Shown: positions 48,715 to 60,292 of the stretch, in pieces
Position numbering within the stretch: position 1 is the first letter of the stretch
How the letters are laid out: the number at the start of each line of letters is the position of its first letter
DNA from: Chiua virens
Taxonomy: Eukaryota > Basidiomycota > Agaricomycetes > Boletales > Boletaceae
DNA length: 64,000 nucleotides
Reading direction: 5' to 3'
Assembly: GCA_019787685.1 (NCBI GenBank)
Contig: JAHNUO010000001.1
Coordinates: forward strand, 558,001 to 622,000
The notes under the pieces: generated by a model
What the model was told of the DNA's origin: nothing
Databases searched by the model: none
What the model saw: the letters and a program-made list of their open reading frames with translations, nothing else
Position numbers and translations under genes: made by a program

Positions 48715-49163
48715 TGGTGCTCTCTGCCGCTGCAGTCGTGCTTGCTCTCGTTACTCCCGTATTCCCTATACTGTGATGTATACCGTGTCGTACGACACCA
48801 TCTACGACCACTGGCCAGAACTCCCTCAATATCGTCGCTTGCTCAAACGGCGAGTACGGCCTCATCACCACCGGGTACACGACCTTTGACTCCCTTCCCA
48901 ACTTCCCGTACATCGGAGGAGCACCGCAAGTGCGGTCGTGGAACTCACCTTATTGCGGTTCTTGTTGGCAGCTCACGTACACCGACGCACACGGCATATC
49001 CACATCTCTCAATATCACAGCAGTCGATAGTGGTGATCAGTCTCATGAGGGATACAATCTTTCGGAAGAGGCCATGAACTACCTCACCCACGGTCAAGCT
49101 CGAAACCTTGGTAGGGTCCCAGTCGCCGCGGTTCGGGTGCCAGACAGCGGGTGCGACATGTAA
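48715..49163 (+). CDS. Cerato-platanin family protein 1, frame-disrupted near the N-terminus
   Basis: Small secreted Cys-rich protein of the cerato-platanin family, which has an expansin-like double-psi barrel that binds chitin oligomers. A signal peptide begins at ATG 48715 (MVLSAAAVVLALVTPVFP). A TGA follows at about 48775, and the VSYDTIYD strand is readable only in another frame; the original frame then resumes at ACSNGEYGLITTGY. From there the domain is complete: LPNFPYIGGAP, SPYCGSCWQLTYTD, LNITAVD, YNLSEEAMNYLT, and a last Cys in SGCDM. All four Cys are present. The break is either a pair of sequence errors or a real lesion. It is a tandem paralogue of the intact gene at 50080. Confidence 0.75.
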
Positions 49164-50079
49164 AAGATGGTTGAAAGGTAAGTCATCAGCTATCTCATTT
49201 ACCCTATCCTTGGGTATGCGCTCATCGATATGAATGATTAGGTTTTCGTGTTCTCATTCGATGCTCATTGAAAGTTCCTGCTCCCGTCTTGTGTTCAATA
49301 TCTTGATGTATTTTCGCACGCATTCCAGATAGAGTGCAGAACATCACGCACGGTTCGATATTCTCCAGTCGACATTGCCTTATACTGTCCATTTTTAAGT
49401 AAATGCACTTAGGCTGACTTGTTGCAAATATGTTTCTTCTTGCATAACTATGGGGTATCATCGGTCCTCGGGATCGATAGCGACGAACCATGTCTACTAG
49501 AAGAAGGCTACATTAGGATTCTGGTAGTACGACCGAGACCTGTCGCATCACGAGGTCTACCAGCGGCATATGTCCACCCAGTTCAGGGAAGTCTTGGTCG
49601 GGGAGCAGAGCCTCCGGTATAATTTGGATCAAGCTAATCCTAGACATTGTCACGTATACTCATCACGCGCTAACCGTAACAGGGGCAGAAGCCGCCGTCA
49701 TGAGAATAGCGGGGGTGGTGGGCCGAACGTTCGTGATTGTCGGTGTGCTACCGCAAACAGTCTTTTACGCGTATTCTCCTGGTCATCTTGCGTCCCTTGT
49801 GCAGGGCCACGGCCACATGTGCCCGAAAGCATCCTTGCTTGATCGTCGGCCCAGGTCAGCTGCTGTCAGCTACAGAAGAGACACCGGATATCGCATTCCG
49901 AGGGTGGTCTTGCCATGAGGAACATGTCGGGTTCCCCATATATTCTCGTGCACCAATGGTGAGACTGCCCGCGATATAGCAGGTATAAAATGAAGCCATT
50001 TTGTAGATAGCCCAGTCAGCATCCCTCAGCCCTAAAGCACGCCGAGCTCCAGATCCAACGCTCCTCGTCATATATAACC
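49164..50079. promoter_or_regulatory. Spacer and promoter of cerato-platanin 2, with TATA box
   Basis: No gene recognised. TATAAA at 49984-49989 lies about 95 bp before the ATG at 50080, a plausible core promoter position for a highly expressed secreted protein. Confidence 0.5.
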
Positions 50080-50511
50080 ATGAAGTTCACATCTTTCGCT
50101 GCCGCTGCGCTCGTTTTCGTTCTCCCTGCTCTTGCACAGACGACGGAGAGCGTCTCATACGACACCACGTATGACGATGCATCCCTCTCCTTGGCAGATC
50201 TCGCATGCTCGAACGGCCCTTACGGGCTCATGACCAAAGGGTACACCACCCTCGGTTCACTCCCAGACTTTCCCTACATTGGCGGCGCGTACACCGTGAC
50301 CGGGTGGGACTCACCCTCATGCGGGACGTGCTATACCCTCACCTACAGCATCACCGGTGCCACGATCACCGTTTTGGCAGTTGATGTTGCTCTCGACGGT
50401 TTCAATCTATCAGAAGAGGCGATGAATGCATTGACGGGCGGGAACGCAGTCGAATATGGCAGAATCAACGCGACGGCCGTCCAAGTCGACGCCTCTCTCT
50501 GTGGGCTTTAA
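50080..50511 (+). CDS. Cerato-platanin family protein 2
   Basis: Intact, intronless, 143 residues. Signal peptide MKFTSFAAAALVFVLPALA; mature start about QTTESVSYDTTYDD. Then LACSNGPYGLMTKGYTTLG, LPDFPYIGGAYTVTGWDSPS, CGTCYTLTYS, FNLSEEAMNALTGG and a last Cys in DASLCGL. Four Cys are spaced as in the family, which forms two disulphides. The protein is expected to be secreted and bound to the hyphal wall; relatives are surface-active and elicit plant defences. It lies head-to-tail with the disrupted copy about 0.9 kb upstream, showing a local duplication. Confidence 0.93.
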   Translation: MKFTSFAAAALVFVLPALAQTTESVSYDTTYDDASLSLADLACSNGPYGLMTKGYTTLGSLPDFPYIGGAYTVTGWDSPSCGTCYTLTYSITGATITVLAVDVALDGFNLSEEAMNALTGGNAVEYGRINATAVQVDASLCGL

Positions 50512-50785
50512 GTGAAATCGTTCACTTTGAGGTTATCAGTACGTCGCGGTTGGCCTGTTATAATGTCCGGAAAAGGTGCTCATGAATGTTTCAGGACACG
50601 GACTTTCCTTGCATGACAATCAAATAACTTGTATACGCATCCAAATGACTTGCCTTATTGCTGCTCGAGGGATTACAGTTTGGTTTATTGTGACGATGGA
50701 CATTTTCCACACTTTGTCATTCGTAGCATTCAGATCAAGGACGCTTGAAAACAGCATTTGCACTACCTACTTGAAATGTAACATG

Positions 50786-51541
50786 TTACAACCGATAAAC
50801 CCACAACGTCGTGAAGCAAGCGGTGTAACGTTCTACCGTCGATGTCAGTGCCATCAGAGGCTCTCTTGACAAGGCCCAGAGTCCAAATATCACAGGGAGC
50901 GACGCCGCGCCTACGATAAGCTTCCGTGTTTGTGACGAAAGTCGGGCGGCACCGAGCCACGTCGTGCGGAGGAGGTTGATCCCTTCTACGCCATGCATTA
51001 ACACGCTTGCCACAAGCCCCGTGTACAAAGCCCAACTGCGCCACGGGAACTGGCTCAAACCCGTCTTGACGAACTCGTAATCCAACTCGGCTGGTCCGAC
51101 GGCCAAGATGGGCGGCGACACATCGGTCGGGGCGAGCCGGTGGGTGAAGACGTGGATAGGGAGGAAGACAAGGGCTGTATAGGCGGTGAGGCTGAGCGTG
51201 CTCGTGAGTCGACGAGGCTGTTTGGATGGCGTGGATGCGAGAAGCCTCCTTGCGACGCCTGATGCGACGTGTATGACGAAGGGCATCAAGAGGAGGTACC
51301 TCTCTCCGAACGACGTTTGGTAGTACTCACGTCCCAAGAGCTAGTCGTGCTGTCAGGATATCCTTCAGGAGGGCGCCAGATCTCGAATACGCACCATGAC
51401 ATTGGACGACAGACTAGACCCTCCTAGGTTCGCAAGCAGAGGCGCGGACAGATGTACTACTAAGAATGTTGAAAGGAACGGTGCAGACGCATGGGCTAGC
51501 TTGACCAGTATCGGAGTCGATGTTGCACTCGGACGATCCAT
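50786..51541 (-). CDS. MCP1: MCP1-type mitochondrial outer-membrane protein
   Basis: Multi-pass protein of the MCP1 family, linked in yeast to mitochondrial lipid homeostasis and Vps13 recruitment. Exon 1 (ATG 51541) gives MDRPSATSTPILVKLAHASA and STFLVVHLSAPLLANLGGS. After an intron (about 51340-51395) come LLGREYYQTSFGERYLLLMP, FVIHVASGVARRLL, SLTAYTALVFLPIHVFTHR, DYEFVKTGLSQFPWRSWALY, LVASVLMHGVEGINLL, and two more helices. Stop 50786-50788. The paired His in helices ('HVxSG' and 'HxxTHR') are family marks. No frame break. Confidence 0.83.
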
Positions 51542-52204
51542 CGCGTATGTGATGAGAACAAGTATACAGTAACTCTTAGTAATTACAAATTACACAAACA
51601 CTCTCCGTGTCTTCAATTTGAGTCCCTCTGACCATGGCTTGGACCGTCAATCTCGGACTCGTCGATCGCATCGAACATCCCGAAGTTTGCTACTTTTTGT
51701 TCGGCGATCCAGGAGGTTGTGTCGCAATGGTCTTCGTCCGAACTTGAATGCTCAACGACGTTCAGTGTCCTCGCACTGGATTGCGACTCTGAGAAATTTG
51801 TCACTTTTCAGGGGGCTCGACATAGACAGTGTGAGTTGAAGAACCCTATCAGCACTTTAGTCCTCAGGTCTGACGGTCACATTCATTTGCGCGACTAGCA
51901 GTAGTACGTGCACACCGTGGTTTTGGGAGGCGTCCGTTACAGCGTCTCCTGCAAATGAGTGGGTCTCTTAAAGATGTGTGCGTACTGACCTGGAGCTAGA
52001 ACATCCATCTATTTATTAGCACAGAAATAATCATACATCAGTGGGGAGACAAGTCCCGAGAAAGCACCGTGACGAAGCGAATTGGCTCGAGCCAAAACAA
52101 CTCAACTATGACGGTTGTGCAGCCTGGCCCGGGTAACATCAATCAGGAAAAAAACACACCGGCACATATATGCAATGACTGCAGGTCTCTCTCGTCGGTT
52201 ATTC
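51542..52204. other. Intergenic, nothing firmly recognised
   Basis: Short open frames on both strands near 51610-51840 without recognisable motif. Confidence 0.4.
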
Positions 52205-53856
52205 CACAACCAAGATTCAAATCTGTCTACGTATGGGTTATCCAGTAGCACCATCTGCAACATTCTTCAGGTTCCGGGAAATGTTACAGTTTCGGAGGCC
52301 GTCAATGCGACGACATTCGATGTGTAATGTGGTCTCGTACCCAACCTCACGCTTCTTTCTGACCAGTTCGATTAATCCATTCCTGGACTGGGACAGTACA
52401 GGATTGGGTTCTCGTCAAATGGCTCCGCCAACAACACTCTGTTAATTGACACCCCCGATATGTGAGCCATGACATGCAACCTCGGATAGCCCTCATCATG
52501 ATTGACATTGTCACAGGGAAAGATCTCCACAGGATTGACGGCCAGGTAGACATTCGTTCCTCATGGACAGTGTCGCCGTCTGACGCTTGCATATGTAGTA
52601 CACAGACTGTCCTCAGACGTTATTTTGCATGAACACGACCGCCATTGACGTCGATAAGTCTGTCCGCGCACCTGTGGCTCTCAACATAAATCGGACGTAT
52701 GTATCACCGTCTGGTGCGCTCCTTTGGCAACTACATTGACATGTGTACATGGTGAGCTCGAACGAAAGGAACAAACCCTCAAAACTCGACCACAGTAACA
52801 TACATCGCGGCGTGCTCAGTCAGCACAGATACTGTCCCAGCCACGTTGCATTTGGAAGACCAAAAACGTACTTCACCACCGAATGAAACTGACCCAATCA
52901 CATCTTGGTCGGTCTAGTCGCCAGTCGCGGTGATGAATCTTAATGTTGGCGTAGGGTTTCACTGTGTCCTGCACTTTGCGGCGAGCTGATCCACAGACGG
53001 ATCATGTCGTTTCATAGATGGTGACCGCTTTCTCGCAGTCCTATGTCTTTTATAACCGCTTCTTTCACAAATTCTTCTGTTGTCTATACGACATCTATGG
53101 ACGAGTGAGTTTCGCTCTCTGTTTGCATTGCTGCTTGCGCAGGTTGCGACCCCCTTAGCACAGACTGACCACGGGAGTATTGAACAGCTACATGATGACA
53201 CTGGACAGCTCTAGACGATGCCGCTAATACTCAATCCAGCGCCGATCCTTCTGTAACGCTTACCCCTGCCCAATTGGAAAACGCCATCAGCCTGACCGCG
53301 GCGGTCCTCTTACCTTTTGTTCATCTTTGGACGATCACCCACTGGCGCTTTCATCTCGTAGCATTCGTACGTTCAATTTCCAGCGGGTCATCTTGGAGAG
53401 GGTAATGAAGGTTTCGATCACATCGTCGGCCAGAGCCCAGCGACTCAGTCACGCACAGGTCAATGGAATACCCGTACGTGATGTTCTCGTTCAACGCGCC
53501 GTAGTTCATTCTCATGCTCGTGTTACACGCCTGGTCAACAAGGTCGTCTTCGCCTCTGCAGTATCCTTTGTTACCCTCGCCGGGGATGTTCATCCTCGGG
53601 AGAATACCCGTCAAGGGCCCATCGTCGGTCTCTGGCACGACCGTCCTAGAGTCCCTCTGGCTTGAAGCCGACTCGGAAGCGCTTCATGCGTGACTGACGA
53701 ACCCGATCAGACGAGCAGAGGTGTTTGACATTCGCCTTGGGGACATCGAGGCGAGACCCGTACGCCAGGCGTCCGAGTCGGAGGAGGCCACACGGAACGA
53801 GAGCCGAGAGGATGATGCGAAGCTTCTCATGACTCGGAGGACCCGGAGGTGGTGAA
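52205..53856 (+). pseudogene. Decayed third copy of the membrane-glycoprotein family (inverted)
   Basis: Homologous to paralogue A but on the opposite strand and full of stops. Landmarks in order: DSNLSTYGLSSSTICN with VNATTF (52215-52325), VPNLTLLSDQFD, NTTAIDVDKSVRAPVALNIN (about 52625-52690), LTPAQLENAISLTAA (about 53262-53310), and VLESLWLEADSEALHA then VFDIRLGD (about 53645-53750). Each matches the corresponding place in paralogue A (STYGLSNSTVYD, TTAIDVDESV, LTPAQLEDAVSQTAA, VLESLWLEANSE, RLGD). Stops occur every few tens of codons, and the N-terminal helices were not found. The decay is far denser than the sporadic single-base breaks elsewhere. Confidence 0.72.
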
Positions 53857-54564
53857 CTCGTTGACAGTCATTGATCGGGTTTCAAGTTTGCCATTTCACA
53901 TCACTCGAATGCGTCCCGACTCGGATAGTTTGACTTGCGTTGCGATCCTATCAGGCGGACAGGCTCTCAGTGAACGAAAAGGTCCCGTCTCGAGGCCCTA
54001 CTCTCCGCATCACGCGTCACGGTTGTTGTCTCTCCTTTCGGAGCTGCTCGTTGGTACCTATCGCCGGTTCGAGATCAGGACATCATGACGATCCTCGACA
54101 CTGTCCCCGGACGTTGATCGGAGCAAAAAGGCTCCGCTCCAAAGTCATCACGCACTTCCGAATCAGTTGTCATTCTTTCTGTATAATAACATCATGAGAG
54201 CCAAAGAACGACAAAGAAGCGGAAAACAATCAAGAAATGAAAGAGAGGAAAGGGTTCGATTAACAGAGGGAAGAATTACATTCGCGCAGATTCTTTGTGA
54301 ACTATAAATAAACGAGGCGATAGAAACAAAGGAAAACAGACGAGGGGCCGCGAGGAAAGGATACATAGTAGGGAATAAACAGTCGTGATGCGAAACGAGC
54401 GACGAGGGTTACACCAAACACACACAGCAAGGCGCAGTCTGGGTATAACAGCATATTCAAAACGATCGAAAGAGTCAGGCGGCACCAAGAAAGCAAGGAG
54501 CGTCGAGCAAGTCGGATAGGTTAAAGAAAAAACGTTCGTTTCTGTGTCCATAGTCTAACGTTGT
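53857..54564. other. Intergenic, purine-rich
   Basis: 54180-54550 is A/G-rich on the plus strand. No gene recognised; it probably contains the 3' UTR of the minus-strand gene that ends at 54565. Confidence 0.4.
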
Positions 54565-56158
54565 TTACTCATTGGCGACCTAGACAGGAACCGGAGATGA
54601 GAACGAGACAAAAAGAGAAGAGGCGGCACGTACTCTTAATACGCGGTGTCCTTGGCTATAATCAACATCATCTTGGTAACTCATCCGTTGTTCCTCGCCT
54701 CGCAATGCCGTCGGGGAGCCCGTCTCTCCGATATCCTCATTATGATCCGACTGATGGCCGGGGAGCGGTGGTGATGGCGGCTGCTGCACCGCTTCGTGCG
54801 GGTTCGGAAGTGACGCCTGCGACGGCATCGTCGTGACGGGCGGGTACACAGCTGCGAATGGGTCCGGCGAGAGGGTATCATGTCCCTGCGGGTAATACGA
54901 ATCGACGACGGGATATCCAGGTTGCAACGGGCCTGGAACATTCGGCTGTTGATGACTGCTCATCGATCCAAACTGCTGCGAACGCGAACTGAAATGGGTA
55001 TTCTGTGTCGTCTCAGAGGGTTTTCGGATGACGGGGATACCGTTCGCGCCGGCGGCGAGCCCAGCGGCGTCGAGGATGTCTTGGTTGCGTCGGCTTCGCA
55101 TCGTGCCGTTGCCGCCTTGGAGTTCGTGAGGTTGGGTACCGGGGCCTGCAAAGGCGTGGTACGGTGCGCGTTTGCTTGGTTCGCGGGCGAGACTGCCAGC
55201 ACCCACGCCTGCAATGCCAGGTGCACCCGGCTCGCTCTCTTTCCTGCTCCTCGATCGACCTACGGCCGCAGCTGCCGCCATGGAAGCTGCACCAGCAGCA
55301 TACGGGTCGTACTGCGACATCTCGGTCATGTTGTACTGCTCGTTGGGCTGGAGCGGGGGCAGCTGGTACGTGCCGTGACTATTGTCCGAATAGCCGTACC
55401 CGCCGCCGCCGCCGCCATTGGAGTTACCGCCCGTGTTGCCATACGGATAGTCGTCAAAGGGCGAGCGGGAGGAGGCTGCGGCCTCTGCGGCGGCCTCTGC
55501 GACGTCCCTGTCGAATTTCCGGGCACGTTGTCGTCGGACAGCGTTGACGATAAAGACGATCACGATGACAAGGGCGACCAATCCGACGGCAGTAAAAACA
55601 CCAGCGACGGCGCCCGTGTTTTTAAAAAACCTGCAGTATAAAATTAGAAAGGAGAATCTCCCGCCATGTGGGATGATCCGACTTACGAATTGGACGACGA
55701 GGTGTTGTTTCCCGTAGTAGAGGTCGGGGTTGGCGAGGGAGTCACGATCGAAGTGATCGTCACAGGGGTATTCCCAGATGTGGTGACGAACTGGGACGCC
55801 GTTGTTCCTGGCGAGGACGTTGTGGATGTCGTTTGTGTCGTCGTGGAGGACCCCGAGGTCGAGGTTGAAGAAGTCGATTGGGAAGTTGTCGCACCATTCG
55901 TAGACGTGGCGCTCGTAGGAGAAGAGCTGCTTTTAGCAGAGGTGGAGGTCGCCGACGTCGTAGGACTGTTCGTCGTCGGTGACCTAAAACAAGGACAAAT
56001 GGTATCAAAAAATGGGACCTGCAGACGAGCGGTGCAAACGTACGACGAACTTGGGGTCGGCAAGGCGGATTCTACGAGATGGAAAGTTTTATAAGGGATC
56101 TTTGACTGTGAAAAAAGCTATACACACGAGAATTGGAAGAGCCTGGAGGCGAAGACAT
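54565..56158 (-). CDS. Ser/Thr-rich single-pass membrane protein
   Basis: Type I surface-protein architecture: a Ser/Thr-rich, probably heavily O-mannosylated ectodomain (55700-55990), then after an intron FFKNTGAVAGVF and the TM helix TAVGLVALVIVIVFIVNAV with basic stop-transfer RRQRARK. The cytosolic tail is about 300 residues with a Gly run near 55400, YGYSDNSHGTYQLPPLQ, and many Ser/Pro. A last exon supplies VANE and TAA at 54565-54567, giving ...RVLRVANE, an ending I associate with a basidiomycete family. The start at 56158 (MSSPPGSSNS) is provisional and no signal peptide is clear. Possibly a wall-stress-sensor-like protein, by architecture only. Confidence 0.6.
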
Positions 56159-56372
56159 GGTGGCAATCTAGCAATCCAGCTTTGAACGTCGGTGAGCAAC
56201 GACTTGGCCGACGACGAGCGGGGGGTAGTCACCACGAGAGTTCAACGGGCAAGCTCGTTGAGGTGCTGGTAAGAAGACCAACAGCATGAGAATCAATTCG
56301 ATCAATTGCGTGGAGGATTGTGTTATGTAATCACTGATGGCAGACGAGTTTCATCATTATCAACCAAAATCA

Positions 56373-57476
56373 TTACCGCCTCGTCTTTTTCCGTAATGGC
56401 TCCTCCTCGTTCTTCAAACCCTTCATCTTGCGCGTCTGCAACTTGTCCAGATCCTGCGTCCCAACGTGCACCCGCCCCCTCAAATCACCCATCTCGTCCA
56501 CCGCCATATTTTTCTTCCGTTTGCCCAATCCTTTCTCCACGTCCTGTTTCTTCAGCTTGGGCCGCCTCATCGCAACCTTCCACACCTCCTGATCCGCTTC
56601 CTGCCATCGTCGCAACGTTAGATCCAGCGAGGGTCCCATTTCCGTCAAGGTCACACGCGGCACACGTGTTCCTGATGGAGCGAGCGACACCGTGTATGTC
56701 CGCACGTGCACCACGGGCAGCTGTTTCGGATCCTCGTGTCCATCCATCACGTGATTCCCCGTCGTCGTCGACGGTGCCACCGTCACGCTGATCACATGCT
56801 CCAACCCAGCCAGACACACCGACTCGACCACCTCCCCGTTGAACAAGCTCATCAACACCGACTTGAGCTGCACATACCGCGGATGCGTGTCGAACAACTC
56901 CGAGGCAAAATGCATCATCGGTTTATGCCCCGGCGTCGATTTTGGTGTCTAGCGCGCACGATCAGCACACGCCCAGAAAAGGCAGGCCAACCCACCTGGA
57001 ACGCCGTCATGCCCACGAACTGCGCCACGCCGAGCTCACACATATCCAACACCCGCCCGTCAAACATCCTCACCAGCACCATCCCATCCGGCCGTTTCTT
57101 GGTCGACTGTCCGACCACAAACATCCCTGCATCATTTTTTTGCGCCCAAAACTCGAGCGAGGACACGTCCTCGAATGGTCGGATCGCATTCTTCCTCGAA
57201 AACGCGATCGCGTGGGGTTTTTTGAGGGCCATCTGTGCTCTTTGGACGTCGGTCGGGTCATGCGTTGGCAAACAAGGGCACGTACGAGGTCTTTCATGGC
57301 GGATTGGACGACGAGGCCGGCGTGCGTACCGCGCACGAAGATCGCTGTCCGGGCCTCCTCGATCTCTTTTGGCTCCCGGGCCTCCAACGCCCGCTTGGAG
57401 CGTGCATTGCGTGGTTTTCTAGCCGACGTTAGCACGCGTCGAGAAACAAGGATAGCACTCACATGGCGCGCAACAT
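56373..57476 (-). CDS. RPF2: RPF2, Brix-domain ribosome biogenesis factor
   Basis: Nucleolar protein that with RRS1 brings 5S rRNA, uL5 and uL18 into 60S precursors. A tiny first exon MLRA (ATG 57476) joins IKPRNARSKRALEAREPKE, then TAIFVRGTHAGLVVQSAMKDL. After an intron (about 57235-57290) come MALKKPHAIAFSRKNAIRPF, SLEFWAQKNDAGMFVVGQST, RPDGMVLVRMFDGRVLDM and CELGV. The next exon gives MHFASELFDTHPRYVQLKSVL, GLEHVISVTVAP, VPRVTLTEMGPSLDLTLRR, and a basic Lys-rich tail to 56373. All domain parts and length (about 310 residues) fit. No frame break. Confidence 0.92.
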
Positions 57477-58250
57477 TATCAAAGTCGTCTGATATCCAGC
57501 ACGAAAAATTTGACCACACGTTGTATCTGTTTGGCCAACTTCCAAATTTGGATATGTCTCGGGAGAATTCGGAAGATGTCACGACGACGCGTCCCTCACC
57601 TCGATCAGGTCCCGACGACTGAGATTCGTCTTCGAGAGATAGACTACGACGTAGAACACCCCAGGAACCAACACCCGTCTCGGAGGCACTACCTTTGTAG
57701 ATGACGACTCTGAACTGCTCCCTAATTTCTCAGCAGGTTCGTCATTCTCTTTTTAACCATGCGCTCCCACCGGGTAATCTCTTCGTGGCTCACATGGTGA
57801 TATCGGCCCGTCCATCGTTCGCATAATAATTTCACCACACTCTCACACACGCCTCGAAGCTACTGGATGGTGTGTTTTGAAATCAGCTATACATATTCGT
57901 TTCAACAAGATTAGAACGGTGGTCGGACACTATTATCCTGCCACCGTCAACAAATTACATCAAAAGGGGAAAACAACTCCACGGGCAAGAACAGGCGTGT
58001 ATGTATGGTTATGCACAGTAGTTAGCGGGTAAAAAGGCCAAATTAAATGAAATGGTATACGCAGACAAGGAATATCGACAGGTTGTACTTGCACGTGAGA
58101 CGGCGTGGCGTTCGTCAAACAATGCCAAGGAAAAAGATAACAGGAGACAGAGACAGGATATGACAGACGGAAAACACAGACGACCAGAAGGGACCACTGT
58201 TCGCGACACTTGATTACCAGATATTCGGGATATATGATTAATGCTTTTGC
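57477..58250. other. Intergenic, nothing recognised
   Basis: Upstream region of RPF2 and downstream region of the C2H2 gene; no supported coding sequence. Confidence 0.5.
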
Positions 58251-60292
58251 TTATACTCTCATTCCAAGTGCAGCGGTGGGGTACGTTGCAGCGACTGGGG
58301 ATCGTACTTCATGTTGTTCTCCTCGCCGAGGTAGTGTGGGTGACCCCGCTGCATTTGATGATGGAGATGACGGGTGGGAGTGTACCCCGACGGATCGAGC
58401 AACGGCGGCGAAGGCAAGGTTCCCTGACTGGGATCCTGGGCTCCGCGATGCGTCTGATAAAGGTGAGGCCGTGAATCCTCGTTGAGCCCCATATAATTGT
58501 GCGCTTGCGATCCCTGCTGCGGGTGGTGATGCAGCGTCCCGCCGAAATGCTGCAGGTATTCCTCCTCCACAGAATGCCGCCGCGCCTCCAATTGGAGATG
58601 CTGCTGTTGCTGCCGCAATTGCAGCATTTGTTGTCGCCTGAGTTCCTGGGAGTAGTGCGTGGCTTGTGAGTGGAGTCCGATCGACGAGTGCGAGGGCAGA
58701 TGCGGATGAGACGAGTCCAGAGGAGGTAGTTGGCCGTGAAGTTGTTCCGGTTGCGTTCGGTAGAAATGATCGAATTCCGCCATCTGCAACTGCGTCATTG
58801 CAGAGTTCCAGGACGGTGAGCCGTCGAGATTGAGGGCGTGATTCGCTCCCGTACTCGTACTCCCCAGATCCTGGTACTGCGTTGGATTCTCGACGCGAGA
58901 TCTCATCCTGGGGACCGTCGAATCCTGAGAAAGGTCGTTTGCGAGGGTTCCCGGGTGAATACTCGATGGTCCCGGTATAGGCGGTTGTTGATTCGGCGAG
59001 TGCCGGTGGGTGGAAGGAAAATGGTGAGTCGTATGCACCTGTTGAGGGTGATGGTGGATCTGCCTCGAATGGGTTGTGTTGGTAAGCTGCTGCTGCTGCT
59101 GTGCCTGCCAGTTCTGTGGTACGTCCATAGACTGGAAGGGATAAGTCTGATTGATGGACCAGTCCAGGCCCTCCAGCGTAGGCAGGTTTTGAGGCGTAGT
59201 ATGAGGCTGGAGCTGTGCCTGGGCGATTTGCGGTTGAAGGTCGTCTAAGTGCAGCTGCGCCTGGTAAGGGAAGTATGTGTTGTGTGGATTGTGGTGGGGC
59301 GGGGAACTGCTGGGTTGATGATGCGGGGAGTGTCGCGGAGACGACTGCTGCGAGTGGTGGGAGTGTTCGAGCATGTGAGTCTGGACCACCTGCAGTGGGT
59401 GGACGGCTGTGGCTAGATCCGGGGCGACCATCCCGTGAGGGGACGCTGAAGTTGAGTGGGTTGGTGAAGGAGAGAAAGGACTGCGACTGCTGCTGCCCGT
59501 AGAATGAGGAAGAATTTGATGCTGCGGGGGGGACACGAAAGGACTGGCTGGAGTCACGAAAGGAATGATTATTGGGAGGCCGCGGATCCCCGCGGTCGAC
59601 ATGGGTGTTCCAAGCGTCGCCGTAAAGGACGGCGTCGCCAGCTTCGTAGCCAGTGCTGGTCCCGGGACGCTGATGCATCGGAATAGAGGGGGGATTGATG
59701 TCCTCTTCCTTGACCTGATCGAGGTGATGGATGGAAGTATCTTGGACGACATTGGTAGATATGGGTACGGCAGTGATAGAAAGAGCAGCCTGGCCCCTTT
59801 TGCCCCTTGCCTGGCCGGTCTTGCTGGCGGCGGCCATGGAGGCGTGGAGGGAGGTGAGCTCGCGCATCATGCGCTCGTTCTGGTCCTGCTTGTCGGCATG
59901 TACTGTCTGAGCATGCTGACGGAGGTTATCGAGGCGGGAGAACTGCTTTGAGCAGTGGCAGGTGAAGGGCCGCTCGCCGGTGTGTTTCCTGAACGGAGAT
60001 AAATGAGATCGAAGAGAGGAGGAGTGCCTGAGAGCTACCTAATGTGCCTGGCCAAATGCTCGCTTCTGCTGAAGACCATACGACACTCGCCATAACCACG
60101 ACACTGAAAGGTCTTTGCTGGTGCGGGGCGGTAGCGTTTAGCGACGCCGGCGTTGGGGGGCACGGCGGGGAGGAGGGGAGGATTGTTGTGAGCGACGAGG
60201 GTGGCCATGTCTTGTGAAGTATTTTGTGGGGAGGAGGGGGAGATGTTGTCGGTGTTGTCTGTGTCGAGAGGTGTCGGTTTTGAGTCCTCCAT
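58251..60292 (-). CDS. C2H2 zinc-finger transcription factor (two fingers)
   Basis: Nuclear DNA-binding protein. Exon 1 (ATG 60292, [16 protein letters not shown]) ends within finger 1: [25 protein letters not shown]. After an intron (about 59990-60040) it continues [20 protein letters not shown] then [12 protein letters not shown], giving two adjacent fingers. Both have family-typical SRSEHLARH and SRLDNLRQH recognition helices (Msn2/Rgm1/Rsv-like group). A very long low-complexity Ser/Pro/Ala/Gln tail of over 500 residues contains one conserved-looking island, [16 protein letters not shown] (about 58770), which I believe recurs in basidiomycete orthologues. It is in one frame, without breaks. 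A second same-strand frame is also open through the tail. Confidence 0.82.

Noticed and set aside
54880..55641. Plus-strand open frame of 253 codons
   Set aside because: Antisense to the Ser/Thr-rich membrane protein, whose frame has a TM helix and proper splice sites.
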